Shown here piece after piece: positions 42,216 through 51,126 of a stretch of DNA of 64,000 nucleotides. The notes under the pieces are model-generated. The model searched no databases, was not told the DNA's origin, and saw only the letters and a list, made by a program, of their open reading frames with translations. The stretch lies in contig CALGUG010000052.1 in NCBI GenBank assembly GCA_937902315.1, positions 27,885-91,884 on the forward strand. The letters are read 5' to 3'. Position numbers and translations under genes: made by a program. Source of the stretch: an uncultured Chloroflexales bacterium. Lineage in GTDB: Bacteria; Chloroflexota; Chloroflexia; Chloroflexales; Chloroflexaceae. Each line of letters begins with the position of its first letter. Positions within the stretch are counted from its first letter, which is position 1.

Positions 42216-44474
42216 ATGCCAACATACCTGGAACCCTTACAGGTCGAAGCATTTGTCTCTGGTCGCTCTCCCGTGAATCCTGACCTGCTTGGCCCCCACC
42301 TCCAAGCCGATGGCTCTCTGCTTGTGCGCGCCTTTGATCCTCGCGCGGAACGAGTCGAACTTCAGCTGGCTTCTCAACGTATTGTTATGCGATCGCTGCC
42401 CCATCAAGGTTGGTTTGAAGCGATCTTACCAGAACAGCAGGCTGCTTGGAACTATTCGCTCGCTTATTATGCCGCTCAGTCTGATCAGCCCTACCGCGAG
42501 CACGCTGATCCCTACGCTTTTCCATCGCTGTTAGACCCCGAAGATTGCAAACGCTTCGATCAAGATCTGCATGTTCAAGCCTATCGTTTCCTTGGAGCCC
42601 ATTTGCGCGAGTTTGAAGGCCAACGCGGGGTACATTTTGTGGTTTGGGCGCCTCACGCTGCGGCGGTCCATTTGGTGGGCGATTTCAACCAGTGGGATAC
42701 GCGTACGCATCCTATGCGCGCGACGACTGCTGGTCTGTGGGAGCTTTTTCTGCCCGGCATAGAGCTAGGCCAGCGCTATCAGTACGCCGTTTTGCCCGCC
42801 GATTCGAAGTCGTGGCTTTTGAAAGCTGATCCCTACGCTTTTTATGCCGATCTGCGCCCCGATACCGCCTCGCGTGTCTATGCGCTTGAGGGCTACGAGT
42901 GGGGTGACGCCGAATGGCTCGCTAAGCGGGCCGAGTTTAATGCGCGCCAAGCCCCGATCAGCATTTATGAGGTGCATCTTGGATCGTGGCGGCGGGTGCC
43001 CGAAGAAGGCAACCGCTGGCTGAGCTACCGTGAATTGGCCGATCAACTGGTGCCCTATCTGCTTGATATGGGCTATACCCACGTGGCGCTGATGCCGATC
43101 ACCGAATATCCGCTGGATGAATCGTGGGGTTATCAAGCGCTTGGCTATTTCGCGCCTACCAGCCGTTATGGCTTGCCGCACGACTTTATGTATTTCGTCG
43201 ATCGTTGTCATCAGCACGGAATCGGCGTTTTAATCGACTGGATCCCCTCGACTTTTCCGACCGATGCTTACGGTTTGGCTTGTTTTGATGGCAGTAAGCT
43301 CTATGAGGATAGTGTGCCCTTTAGTGAGCTCGATCAATGGGGCACAGTTCGTTTCGACTATACCCGCAATCAGGTTTGTAGTTTCCTGCTCTCCAACATT
43401 CACTTTTGGCTGCAGGTCTACCATATCGATGGAGTTCGAATCGACTCTGTCGCGGCGATGCTGAAGACGAACTCGCTGCATGTCTCGGGTAAGCGCCTTG
43501 TTCATCAGGCTAAACGGGCCGACCATAGCGCCGTTATTACGCTGTTGCGCGAGATAAGTCGTTTGATGTCGCGCAGTTTCCCCGGAACGATCACCATCGT
43601 CGAAGGGGATACCTGCCCGCAGATCACGCATCCCTTTGCCGAACACGGCCTGAATATGACCTTTGCGACCAACGTCGGTTGGGTGCACGATATGCTGGTC
43701 TACTTCAGCCATCCGGTGGCCAAACGTCCTTACCATCACGGCATTATGACCTTCTCTTTGGTCTATGCCTTCAATGAACAGTTTATTTTGCCTCTCTCGC
43801 ATGAGGCGGTCACACCCTTGCAGCAGTCGTTGTTGCAGCGTATGCCCGGCCCAGCTTGGGAGCAATTCGCCAATCTGCGCCTGCTGATCGGTTTTATGTA
43901 CGCCCATCCCGGCAAAAAACTGCTTTTTATGGGCGGAGAGTTCGCTCAGATCTCGCCATGGCAGCCCCAAAGCAGCCTCGATTGGCATCTGCTTGAGCGG
44001 CCCGAACACGCAGCCTTCCAGTACTATGTGCGCGATCTCAACCGTATCTATCGCGAACAGCCGGCCCTTTATGAGGTCGATGCCGATTGGCGCGGTTTCA
44101 GTTGGATCGATTTTCAAGACAGCGAGCATAGCATAATCGCTTTTATGCGCTTGCCGAAAGCCCAGCTCGAACCGAGCGACGAGGCCGATCGGCCAACAGG
44201 GCCGAGCGTTCAGGCTGCTAGCTTGTTGATTGTTTGCAACTTCGCGAACAGCGCTCATCACGACTATCGCATTGGTGTGCCGCTCGATGCCTATTATCGT
44301 GAGATCTTGAATAGCGATTCGCACCATTATGGCGGAACTAATCTCGGCAATCAAGGCGGCTTAGCCAGTGAGCGGCAGCCCTACCAAGGTCAGCCTAACT
44401 CGCTGCGCATTACCATTCCGCCTCTTGCAATGCTGATCTTCGCCATTCAACCGAAGCAGAGCGAGGACGAGTAG
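42216..44474 (+). CDS. glgB: GlgB-like 1,4-alpha-glucan branching enzyme with altered active site
   Basis: A 752-residue protein with the GlgB domain order: N-terminal beta domains (CBM48 near 120-215, with GVHFVVWAPHAAAVHLVGDFN), a GH13 barrel (about 260-640) and a C-terminal beta domain. Overall match is clear (SWRRVPEEGNRWLSYRELA; WGYQALGYFAPTSRYG). The barrel's nucleophile Asp410 (GVRIDS) and acid/base Glu463 (TIVEGDT) are kept. Region I His is Thr346 (DWIPSTFP, family DWVPxHFP), and region IV HD is replaced by HE (SHEAV, Glu530; family SHDEVVHGK). GAGGAGGG precedes the ATG. It may be a low-activity or altered branching enzyme. No other glg gene is adjacent. Confidence 0.85.
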   Translation: MPTYLEPLQVEAFVSGRSPVNPDLLGPHLQADGSLLVRAFDPRAERVELQLASQRIVMRSLPHQGWFEAILPEQQAAWNYSLAYYAAQSDQPYREHADPYAFPSLLDPEDCKRFDQDLHVQAYRFLGAHLREFEGQRGVHFVVWAPHAAAVHLVGDFNQWDTRTHPMRATTAGLWELFLPGIELGQRYQYAVLPADSKSWLLKADPYAFYADLRPDTASRVYALEGYEWGDAEWLAKRAEFNARQAPISIYEVHLGSWRRVPEEGNRWLSYRELADQLVPYLLDMGYTHVALMPITEYPLDESWGYQALGYFAPTSRYGLPHDFMYFVDRCHQHGIGVLIDWIPSTFPTDAYGLACFDGSKLYEDSVPFSELDQWGTVRFDYTRNQVCSFLLSNIHFWLQVYHIDGVRIDSVAAMLKTNSLHVSGKRLVHQAKRADHSAVITLLREISRLMSRSFPGTITIVEGDTCPQITHPFAEHGLNMTFATNVGWVHDMLVYFSHPVAKRPYHHGIMTFSLVYAFNEQFILPLSHEAVTPLQQSLLQRMPGPAWEQFANLRLLIGFMYAHPGKKLLFMGGEFAQISPWQPQSSLDWHLLERPEHAAFQYYVRDLNRIYREQPALYEVDADWRGFSWIDFQDSEHSIIAFMRLPKAQLEPSDEADRPTGPSVQAASLLIVCNFANSAHHDYRIGVPLDAYYREILNSDSHHYGGTNLGNQGGLASERQPYQGQPNSLRITIPPLAMLIFAIQPKQSEDE

Positions 44475-44690
44475 ATCGCTTTTTTTGGGGAATGAAGAAC
44501 GGGGGAGCTGTTATGAGCGCTTTCGCGCGTTAGCGCGAAAGCAACTATACCCCTGATTTGATGGGCGGGCTGTTGGTAGCCGTAGGCGGACGCGCTTGGG
44601 ACCTATGTTGAGGTAGCGACCAAGCCGCTAGAGTGTTGAAGAGAGTGAGCGAGGTTGTTAACCGATCAGTTTAGGCCGAAATAAAAAGAT
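44475..44690. repeat. Gap with palindrome C and a family A copy
   Basis: A palindrome GCTTTCGCGC-GTTA-GCGCGAAAGC (44519-44542) lies 45 bases after glgB, then a reverse family A copy (core 44576-44593) with its GACCAAGCCGCTAGAGTG flank (44612-44629). Confidence 0.65.
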
Positions 44691-44695
44691 TCCGC

Positions 44696-44721
44696 ACCTC
44701 GATGCGGAATCTCTCTTTGTG
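44696..44721 (-). terminator. Terminator of the response regulator gene
   Basis: A 10-bp stem AGATTCCGCA/TGCGGAATCT (44696-44705 with 44712-44721) with loop CCTCGA; the minus-strand 3' flank is TTTTA. It starts 18 bases beyond the stop. Confidence 0.85.
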
Positions 44722-44738
44722 TATGTCATTGTTGTCTG

Positions 44739-45560
44739 TTAGCGCTCTTCAAAGGCCCAGCGATAGCCGACCCCACGAATGCTTAGAAGATAGCAGGGGC
44801 GGGGTGTATCTGGTTCTAGTTTGCGGCGCAGACGCACAATGTGAGGCCGAATAATCTGGCGGGCCTCTTCTTCGTCGTCGATTGAGCTGTGCAGCACTTT
44901 CACAAGCTGCGAACAGGGAACCACCGCTCCTTTTTGACTCAACAATTCCTGCAAAATCAAGAACTCGCTCGGTGTCACTTCGATCGGGCGGCCGTGCATC
45001 ATCACGGTGTGCTGCTGGGTGTCGATTCGCAGCGGCCCGGCTTGAAAGATGTGCGATGGCGTGCGCGACGGGGTCGATTTAGAAGCTAGATCATTGAGAT
45101 CACTATCCGAAGAGAGAATGCCCTCTTGCTCTAAGAAGACTCGCATCTGTTGATACATCGAGCGCAGCCATTCGCTGCGTTTTATATGGTTGGCAGACTG
45201 TTCTAGCACGCGTTCAACACACGATCGCAAGGTTTCGATGCTGACGGGCTTTAAGAGATAGTCGGAAGCACCGTGGCGTACTGCTTCGATCGCGCTCGAC
45301 ATTGAGCCATGGGCTGTCAGCATAACAATAGGAAGCAGCGGCCAAAGTCTGCGAGCTTCTTGCAAAACCTGTACACCATCGAGATCGCCCAAGAAGAGAT
45401 CGAGCAGTAAGAGATCAATTCCATCGCGACTTAAACGTTCGAGCGCTGCCTGTCCGTTTGCGGCTTGTTCAACCTTATAGCCAACACGCGTCAGTGCATC
45501 GCCAAGCACCCGGCGTACAAGGAGTTCATCATCAACTATTAGGATAGTAGCTTTCCTCAT
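44739..45560 (-). CDS. OmpR/PhoB-family response regulator
   Basis: A 273-residue two-domain regulator. The receiver (1-125) has DD at 10-11, the phosphoacceptor Asp54 in LLLLDLFLGD, Thr in MLTAHGS and Lys in LLKPVS. A 45-residue linker precedes a winged-helix output domain with VTPSEFLILQELLSQKG and HIVRLRRKLEP (DNA-recognition helix). It should bind promoter DNA after phosphorylation by the kinase encoded just upstream; the two genes overlap by 29 bases, indicating coupled translation. Targets are not identifiable here. The minus-strand terminator follows. Confidence 0.93.
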   Translation of the reverse strand: MRKATILIVDDELLVRRVLGDALTRVGYKVEQAANGQAALERLSRDGIDLLLLDLFLGDLDGVQVLQEARRLWPLLPIVMLTAHGSMSSAIEAVRHGASDYLLKPVSIETLRSCVERVLEQSANHIKRSEWLRSMYQQMRVFLEQEGILSSDSDLNDLASKSTPSRTPSHIFQAGPLRIDTQQHTVMMHGRPIEVTPSEFLILQELLSQKGAVVPCSQLVKVLHSSIDDEEEARQIIRPHIVRLRRKLEPDTPRPCYLLSIRGVGYRWAFEER

Positions 45561-48207
45561 TTCGTTCTCTCGCTTGTGGTAGCCTTAGTGAAACTGTGGT
45601 GCCAACATCGACGGCACTTTCAACCACAATTTGTCCTGCATGCTGATCAATAATCTGTTTACAGAGATAAAGTCCGAGACCAAGCCCTTGCGTTTTATTA
45701 CTTTGGAACGGCTCGAAAAGATGAGGGATACGTTTAGGATCTATGCCAACGCCTGTGTCACGGATTTGGAAGTGACAGATCTGTTGTTCAGCATCGAAAC
45801 GGCTCATGAGCATTAATTGTCCACCATCAGGCATTGCCTCTTGGGCATTTAGAATAAGATTGAGGAAGACCTGTTGTAACGCATCTTCTTGGGCATAAAT
45901 CATCGGTAAGTTCGGGTCGAGATCAGTTATGACTAGAATCTTATACCGTTGCAATTGGCGTTCAGTAATGCGTCGAACTTTGTTGACTAACTCATTGAGT
46001 TGGCACATGCTCCAAGTTAGTTGCGGCGGTCGGTACAGATTGCGCAAGCGTTGCAAGATGTGCTGCATCCGGTCGAGCTCTTGATAGGCAAGTCCAAGGT
46101 ATTCCTTGGAACTCGCCTGCATGCTTGAGTCTTCTTGGCATAGGTCGAGACAGGCCAAAACGCTCTGTAGCGGATTCCCCACTTCGTGAACCACACTCAA
46201 TGCTAAGCGCCCCATCGAAGTAAGCTGCTCGTGTAATAAGAGCTGGCGATGTAGCTCTTCTTGGCGGGTGATGTCTCGCCAGCGCTCGATCGCTTGAAAG
46301 CGTTCGCCTGTCTGAATAGGATAGCGATTTACTTCGTACCAACGCTCATCGTTGTTGCTCGTACGACAGCGAATACGTTGGGTGCCTGTGTCGGCAATAG
46401 GAGATTCGATGACAACTTGTTGTTTTGTTTGTAAATGTTTTAATACCGTTGGATAGTGATGCGATACGATCTGTTTTGGCGATAAGCCAAGTATTGTATT
46501 TGAAAGAGTTGTATTAATCGTCAGAATATGTGCATTATGATCTAATAAAACGAGACCGTCGGGCAAATTATCAAATACTACACGTAATAAATTGCGACTT
46601 TCTTGTAACTGAATGGTTCGGTTATCGACCAGCTCTTCTAACTCTTCGGCTCGCTTTTGGAGTTGTTGCATCAATTGCACGTTGGCGAAGGCCGAGGCTG
46701 CCACATTTGTGAAGGTTGTGAGCAGCGACCACATATCGGCCGAAAATGTTAGTGTTCCATTGGTGGCGCGCACTAACAGAAAGACCCCAAAACAAGTGCC
46801 ATTGTGCAATAAGGGCATAACGACATAGCCGGGCATAGGGCAGACTTGCCCGGTGAGCAGCTGTAACTGTGCCGCATGCTCTGGGCTTAGATTGCCGCTT
46901 GTAGCCTGCAGACTCTGCCAGGCTTGGAGCGCCACCTTATGAAAGCTGGTATGCAGATCGGCCAGAGCTTCAGGCCATGGCTCTTGTTGGGCAGCCAGCA
47001 AGAGCTGTTTGCCTGCATAGCCAGCGAACAACTGTGGCTTTTGCTCGTGATGTTCGTTCAGAAAGATCGCCGCGTAACTGGCCTCGAAGGTCTCTAGTCC
47101 CTCGCGCAATAACTCCTCTGCCAGCTCTTCGCCCGACCTTGTGACCGTGAGCGATTGGCTCATGGCAAAGAGATGGAGCGCTTGTTGGCGACGACGCTCG
47201 CTTTCGATATGGCGGCGGGCCGAGTTGAGCGCGACCGCTGCCTGCGAAGCTACTCCTTCGAGCATAATCAGATCGCGGCTGGTGAAGTGTTCAGGTTCGG
47301 GGTGAGTGATCGTTAAGACGCCCAGTGTGATACGGGCTTGGGTTAGCAGAAGCGACATGGCGCTGCCCGTTTTGGCGTTGGCATGCAGTTGCAACCAGCG
47401 CTCGTCTTGGCTGACATCGGACAAAATCACGTGATAGCCGTGGCGCAGCACCCAGCCAGCTAGGCCCTCTTCGAGCAGCTTATTGGCGCTTTCGGGCGGA
47501 ATAACCCGCAGATGTTGGCCGCGCATCGAAGCAGCGTAGGCGACTTCGGAATTGCTGTCGATCGTGATGATGCTGGCTGTTACCCCGTTGAGGTTGAGCA
47601 CGATCGTCGAAAGGATCTGCTGGATAATCACCTCTGGTTCGAAGGTTTCGCGTAACTCGATCGAGAGGCGGGTTAAAAGCGCGGTATGCTGCAATTGATC
47701 TTGAAGCTCTGCTTGGCGTTCGCGGTTTGCCTGGAGCGCCTTGAAATAGTTTTTCACAAAAGGCCGCAATTCTTTTGCAATTCTATCTTCTTGAAAGCTT
47801 GTCTGATGAGGCTGATCTTGCGGAGCGAGGCGCAGTTGCTTGAGTGGTCTAATGATTCGCGCTTGCAATAGACTGAGCGATAGGGCCATGCAGATCAGAC
47901 ATACAGCGATGATAAGGAATCCAAAAAGGATTAGCTGTAATTGAAATTGAGCAAGAATAGGGCCAATAACTTGTCTGATGCTGACGAAATCGAACGTTGG
48001 TGGATCGGAGAGAAGTGTGTTTTGTAATGTATAAATTTGGTGTAAAAGTTTGGAAGTATGAATGGTGTGAAGCAGAATAATAAAACAATAACCAGCTATA
48101 ATCCAAAAACTTAGATGAATACTGTTTGGAAATAAGTTTTTAAAATTCCTTTTTAACCTAAAAAGGAGTGATGAAATCGATGGGATTTGATTATGCTCCA
48201 TGTCCAT
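45532..48207 (-). CDS. Hybrid-architecture membrane sensor histidine kinase (2 TM, two GAF, PAS)
   Basis: A large 891-residue kinase. Order: two transmembrane helices (about 33-53 and 90-115) around a short outside loop; a HAMP-like linker (RIIRPLKQLRL); GAF domain 1 (about 190-335); GAF-like domain 2 (about 375-530); a coiled coil (about 540-565); a PAS domain (about 565-670); HisKA with H674 in SVVHEVGNPLQSVL; HATPase with LNLILNAQEAM (N box), DTGVGIDP (G1), FEPFQS (F) and GLGLGLYLCKQI (G2). It probably senses a small molecule, redox state or cyclic nucleotide through GAF domains. The histidine should pass phosphate to the overlapping response regulator. The reading frame is continuous with no truncation. 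Confidence 0.9.
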   Translation of the reverse strand: MDMEHNQIPSISSLLFRLKRNFKNLFPNSIHLSFWIIAGYCFIILLHTIHTSKLLHQIYTLQNTLLSDPPTFDFVSIRQVIGPILAQFQLQLILFGFLIIAVCLICMALSLSLLQARIIRPLKQLRLAPQDQPHQTSFQEDRIAKELRPFVKNYFKALQANRERQAELQDQLQHTALLTRLSIELRETFEPEVIIQQILSTIVLNLNGVTASIITIDSNSEVAYAASMRGQHLRVIPPESANKLLEEGLAGWVLRHGYHVILSDVSQDERWLQLHANAKTGSAMSLLLTQARITLGVLTITHPEPEHFTSRDLIMLEGVASQAAVALNSARRHIESERRRQQALHLFAMSQSLTVTRSGEELAEELLREGLETFEASYAAIFLNEHHEQKPQLFAGYAGKQLLLAAQQEPWPEALADLHTSFHKVALQAWQSLQATSGNLSPEHAAQLQLLTGQVCPMPGYVVMPLLHNGTCFGVFLLVRATNGTLTFSADMWSLLTTFTNVAASAFANVQLMQQLQKRAEELEELVDNRTIQLQESRNLLRVVFDNLPDGLVLLDHNAHILTINTTLSNTILGLSPKQIVSHHYPTVLKHLQTKQQVVIESPIADTGTQRIRCRTSNNDERWYEVNRYPIQTGERFQAIERWRDITRQEELHRQLLLHEQLTSMGRLALSVVHEVGNPLQSVLACLDLCQEDSSMQASSKEYLGLAYQELDRMQHILQRLRNLYRPPQLTWSMCQLNELVNKVRRITERQLQRYKILVITDLDPNLPMIYAQEDALQQVFLNLILNAQEAMPDGGQLMLMSRFDAEQQICHFQIRDTGVGIDPKRIPHLFEPFQSNKTQGLGLGLYLCKQIIDQHAGQIVVESAVDVGTTVSLRLPQARERNEESYYPNS

Positions 48208-48575
48208 ATATCTATAACTTCTTGCTATGAAGAGCTGGCGAATATAAAAAGACTTCGTACATTATAAACAATGCTACTTAAGCATGTAAAGCATAACCAA
48301 ACGATGATAGCGTATTTTATGATGTCGGTTTGTGTATCTATAACACAAAACATTTAAGAATACCTCTTATAGAAGCGAAGATATCTGCTTCGATATGTTC
48401 CTTGTAGATCTGCAGCGGGTCGTACAAATCTTCTTTGTGTGGGGGGTGGCAATTCAACTGTTGCGTAATTGTTGTTATTCTGCTATGCAATGCTCTGCTG
48501 TGAGACTTTATACTAGCCAATAAACACGGAGATTTATTGCTTAAAGGGCCACCTATACTAAGGAGATGTTGCTGT
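48208..48575. other. AT-rich divergent region between kinase and roadblock genes
   Basis: About 370 bp of AT-rich DNA. It is the divergent upstream region of both genes. No clear -35/-10 pair was recognised. No family A-C repeat was found. Confidence 0.45.
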
Positions 48576-48947
48576 ATGGCTTCTCGACAAGAACAAATTG
48601 CTGCGATTTTAGACCAATTGAGAGAAAGCGCTGGGAATGATGTGAGCGGTGCTGTTGCGGTTGGTATGGATGGCATTGTCCTTGTATCGCGCATGGGGAG
48701 CGACGTAAATGCAGATCGTGTTGGCGCTGTAGCCGCTACCATGATCGGTGTAACCCGCCGTGTCTCTGGTGAATTGCGGATCGGTGTACCGGAAGAGACG
48801 ATTATTAAAGCCGACAATGGTCTCTTTATGGTGTTGCCCGCAGGCGAACAGAGTTTGTTGGCCGTTAACCTGCGCCAAGGTGCCAATCTTGGTATGGTAC
48901 GCCTTGAGGCTCGTGACGCCGCTCAAGCGATCGCGCGTGCACTCTAG
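48576..48947 (+). CDS. Roadblock/LC7-domain protein
   Basis: This 123-residue protein matches the roadblock/LC7 fold: an N-terminal helix ASRQEQIAAILDQLRESAGN, then VSGAVAVGMDGIVLVSRM, a helix with DRVGAVAATMIGVTRRVSG, and beta strands with LFMVLPAGEQSLLAVNL. In bacteria these (MglB-like or RarB-like) proteins bind small Ras-like GTPases and act as activating proteins or scaffolds, often in polarity and gliding. The start at 48576 is behind AAGGAG; the longer frame is rejected. A DUF4388 protein gene follows on the same strand 215 bp away, a pairing often seen around bacterial small GTPases. No MglA is in the window. Confidence 0.88.
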   Translation: MASRQEQIAAILDQLRESAGNDVSGAVAVGMDGIVLVSRMGSDVNADRVGAVAATMIGVTRRVSGELRIGVPEETIIKADNGLFMVLPAGEQSLLAVNLRQGANLGMVRLEARDAAQAIARAL

Positions 48948-49162
48948 TCAGTCTCAGCTTGTCTGTTTGTACACCTGTTTAGAACATACCTATTGTTGGT
49001 TGCGTATAAGGTGGTGAGCAAGCACACGAGTGGTAGAGACTTGTGTTAGCTCTCAGCTCACCGCCTTGCTGTTGTGACAGATGGCATCTTGTCAAGGTGC
49101 CAACGTGCTATACCTACTTGCTGCTTCTAACCCCGTATGGCATGTGAAGGAGAGAACCCACC

Positions 49163-49882
49163 ATGGCGCTCGAAGGTAGCTTCCAAGATATGTCGCTGAT
49201 CGACCTATTTAAGATTTTTCGAATGAGCACCAAATCTGGTGTGCTTATTATTAATGGAAGCGGCAAGGGTGGGGTTGTTTATGTGCTCGAAGGTCAATTG
49301 ATCGACGCAGTAGTTGTGTCGAGCCAGAATCGCCAAGTGCTTGCTACAGGCGAGCAGGCGGTTTTCATTTTGTTGCGTTGGCAAGAGGCTACCTTTGTGT
49401 TTCGCGCTGACTCGCAAGTGGTGCAGCGACCTGTGCGCATCAATCGCGATAGCGAGACCTTGGTTTTAGAGTTTCTGCGCACCCAAGACGAGTTAGAATC
49501 CTCGCTCTTACCCGAGCAAAACATCACCCTCGATACCCAGCTAGAGCTGGCCCCCATTCCCAGCAGTATCGCTGGTGGCCTGAGCCTCGACCTTGACCAA
49601 TGGCGCTTGCTGAGTCAGGTTTCGGTGAGTCGCAATGTTCGCGAACTGTGCGAAAAGACCGCAATGGAGCCGGAAGAGGTATTCCGACTGACCAGCGAAC
49701 TGGTTGCGATCGGTCTGATCGATGTGATCTCTCCTCGACCGCGCCCACTCTCGCTGGCGGGCCATTCGACACGCGCCTCTTCGTTACCCAGTCTGCAGCA
49801 CGGCGAATCTCAGCGTATTGCGACGACGGTGGCGGAACGCGGTTTGCTCAAGGCGATTATGCGACGTATTCGTGGTCTATAA
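49163..49882 (+). CDS. DUF4388 (PATAN) domain protein
   Basis: A 239-residue protein whose N-terminus is the DUF4388 signature: MALEGSFQDMSLIDLFKIF followed by STKSGVLIINGSGKGGVVYVLEG and DAVVVSSQN. This domain is frequent in two-component and polarity pathways of gliding bacteria. The C-terminal half contains a predicted winged-helix-like segment (about 150-200, SVSRNVRELCEKTAMEPEEV) and a basic tail (MRRIRGL). It is soluble. AAGGAG precedes the ATG. It probably works with the preceding roadblock protein in a small-GTPase-type pathway (inference). Confidence 0.82.
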   Translation: MALEGSFQDMSLIDLFKIFRMSTKSGVLIINGSGKGGVVYVLEGQLIDAVVVSSQNRQVLATGEQAVFILLRWQEATFVFRADSQVVQRPVRINRDSETLVLEFLRTQDELESSLLPEQNITLDTQLELAPIPSSIAGGLSLDLDQWRLLSQVSVSRNVRELCEKTAMEPEEVFRLTSELVAIGLIDVISPRPRPLSLAGHSTRASSLPSLQHGESQRIATTVAERGLLKAIMRRIRGL

Positions 49883-50164
49883 AGCTCGCTGGAACGATCG
49901 CGTTCAAAAAGTAATCGGTAACTGAAAGCAATCGGGCGGCGCATTCCTAAACGAGTGCGCTTTTGCATGTGTATGCTCCGAAATACCTATCTGTTTGTTT
50001 TCGGGGGGGCGCTTGGCACAGCTAGAAGCCCGTATTGGTGGGCGGCGATTTGGTAGCCGTAGGCGGACGCGCTGAGGAACGAATGGAAGGATGAGACCAA
50101 GCCGCTAGAGGGCTGAGGCGATCAAGCAGGGTGGCATAGAGCTGTTTGAAAGAGACAAAATAAA
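49883..50164. repeat. Gap with a family A copy
   Basis: A well-preserved family A element spans about 50006-50150, with core 50053-50070. Left flank GGGGGCGCTTGGCACAGCTAG and right flank GACCAAGCCGCTAGAGGGCT are shared with the copies at 17643 and 44576 (left flank split as GGGGGCGCTTGGCAC and AGCTAG). It lies upstream of the tRNA terminator. Confidence 0.65.
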
Positions 50165-50191
50165 AGAGCGATACGCTTAGCGTATCGCTCT
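50165..50191 (-). terminator. Terminator of the tRNA-Glu/tRNA-Asp transcript
   Basis: A perfect 12-bp stem AGAGCGATACGC/GCGTATCGCTCT (50165-50176 with 50180-50191), loop TTA, then TTTTATTTTG on the minus strand. Begins 4 bases after the tRNA-Asp CCA end. Confidence 0.9.
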
Positions 50192-50195
50192 CTCG

Positions 50196-50271
50196 TGGCG
50201 GGCGCGACGGGGTTCGAACCCGCGATCTCAGCCTTGACAGGGCTGCATGTTAACCACTACACCACGCACCC
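50196..50271 (-). tRNA. tRNA-Asp (anticodon GUC)
   Basis: A 76-base cloverleaf including an encoded CCA. The acceptor stem is GGGTGCG with CGCGCCC (one G-T), the discriminator is G, the anticodon stem encloses CTGTCAA giving GUC, and the T arm reads GCGGGTTCGAACCCCGT. tRNA-Glu lies 9 bases upstream on the same strand, so they share a transcript. Confidence 0.95.
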
Positions 50272-50280
50272 AAATTTTAT

Positions 50281-50357
50281 TGGTGACCCCAGCGGGATTC
50301 GAACCCGCGATCTACACCTTGAGAGGGTGTCGTCCTGGACCGCTAGACGATGGGGCC
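50281..50357 (-). tRNA. tRNA-Glu (anticodon CUC)
   Basis: A 77-base cloverleaf with encoded CCA. The acceptor stem is GGCCCCA with TGGGGTC (one wobble), discriminator A, anticodon loop CTCTCAA giving CUC, and T arm GCGGGTTCGAATCCCGC. It is the first gene of the two-tRNA transcript. Confidence 0.95.
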
Positions 50358-50871
50358 ATCGCTCACGACGCTGAAGATTATATCATATCTCTCGAAAAAT
50401 TGCAAATCGCTTTTTCAAGGGATTTGTTTGTTTTTTCGAGACCACCTTGAAGGAATGTATTCCATTCAAGGTATGATTGGTATCAATCAGGTCATTAATG
50501 CGTCCACCGTCTGCGACTGACTATGTACCGTTTCGTGGTATCATAGATTTGGTTCACCACAGCAGTAGCGCTGACGAGCGTTATTATACACGATTTTCTG
50601 AATGTGTGTGCAGCTTTTTTGCCAAAAGGACCTTCATTTTGCAGGTCCGAAATCGGTTTTGAAGCATTGCAATGCGGTATAGTCGAAAATAAAATTGCCG
50701 AAAAATTCCTCAAAATTGCTTGAAAATTGCTTCGCTCGCAGCTGAATCTGGCTTGCTAGCGCCGCTTAGAGAGCAAATAGAGTGTCTAGACCGCTTGCTT
50801 GGGAGCTTTGGCTTAAAGCAAAAGCGCGCTATCATAACTATCGGATTAACTAAGCTAAGGAGTCGGTGAGG
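50358..50871. other. Gap between tRNA-Glu and the small membrane protein gene
   Basis: About 510 bp with no gene. It includes the tRNA promoter region on the minus strand and AT-rich DNA to about 50720. A short CCTTGAAGGAATGTATTCC/ATTCAAGG inverted repeat is visible (50442-50471). No family A-C repeat is present. Confidence 0.4.
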
Positions 50872-51126
50872 ATGTTGGACCATAATGACCCAGGCAAGCC
50901 GAAGGGCAACTATAGCATGCTGATTTGGGGTACGAGCTTGCTTGCTTCTTCGATGATGTTTGCGATTCTCTTTCTGGTGATTATGCTTGTGGGCCGCAGC
51001 AGCATGTTGGTGGCGCTCGGCTGGGCTGGCGGCGCGGCCTTGGTGACCATGATTATGGTGACGGTGACCGGTATGATCTTTTTTCGCATGCCGTTGGGTA
51101 GTTCATCACGCAAGCGCAAAGAATAG
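50872..51126 (+). CDS. Small two-helix membrane protein (84 aa)
   Basis: An 84-residue protein. A charged N-terminus (MLDHNDPGKPKGNYS) precedes two hydrophobic helices (about 16-40, TSLLASSMMFAILFLVIMLVG; and 45-70, VALGWAGGAALVTMIMVTVTG), then a basic tail (SSSRKRKE). Family not recognised. The start at 50872 is behind AAGGAG at 9-base spacing. Its last 21 bases overlap the end of the convergent Nudix gene (51106-51126), so each terminates inside the other. Confidence 0.7.
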   Translation: MLDHNDPGKPKGNYSMLIWGTSLLASSMMFAILFLVIMLVGRSSMLVALGWAGGAALVTMIMVTVTGMIFFRMPLGSSSRKRKE

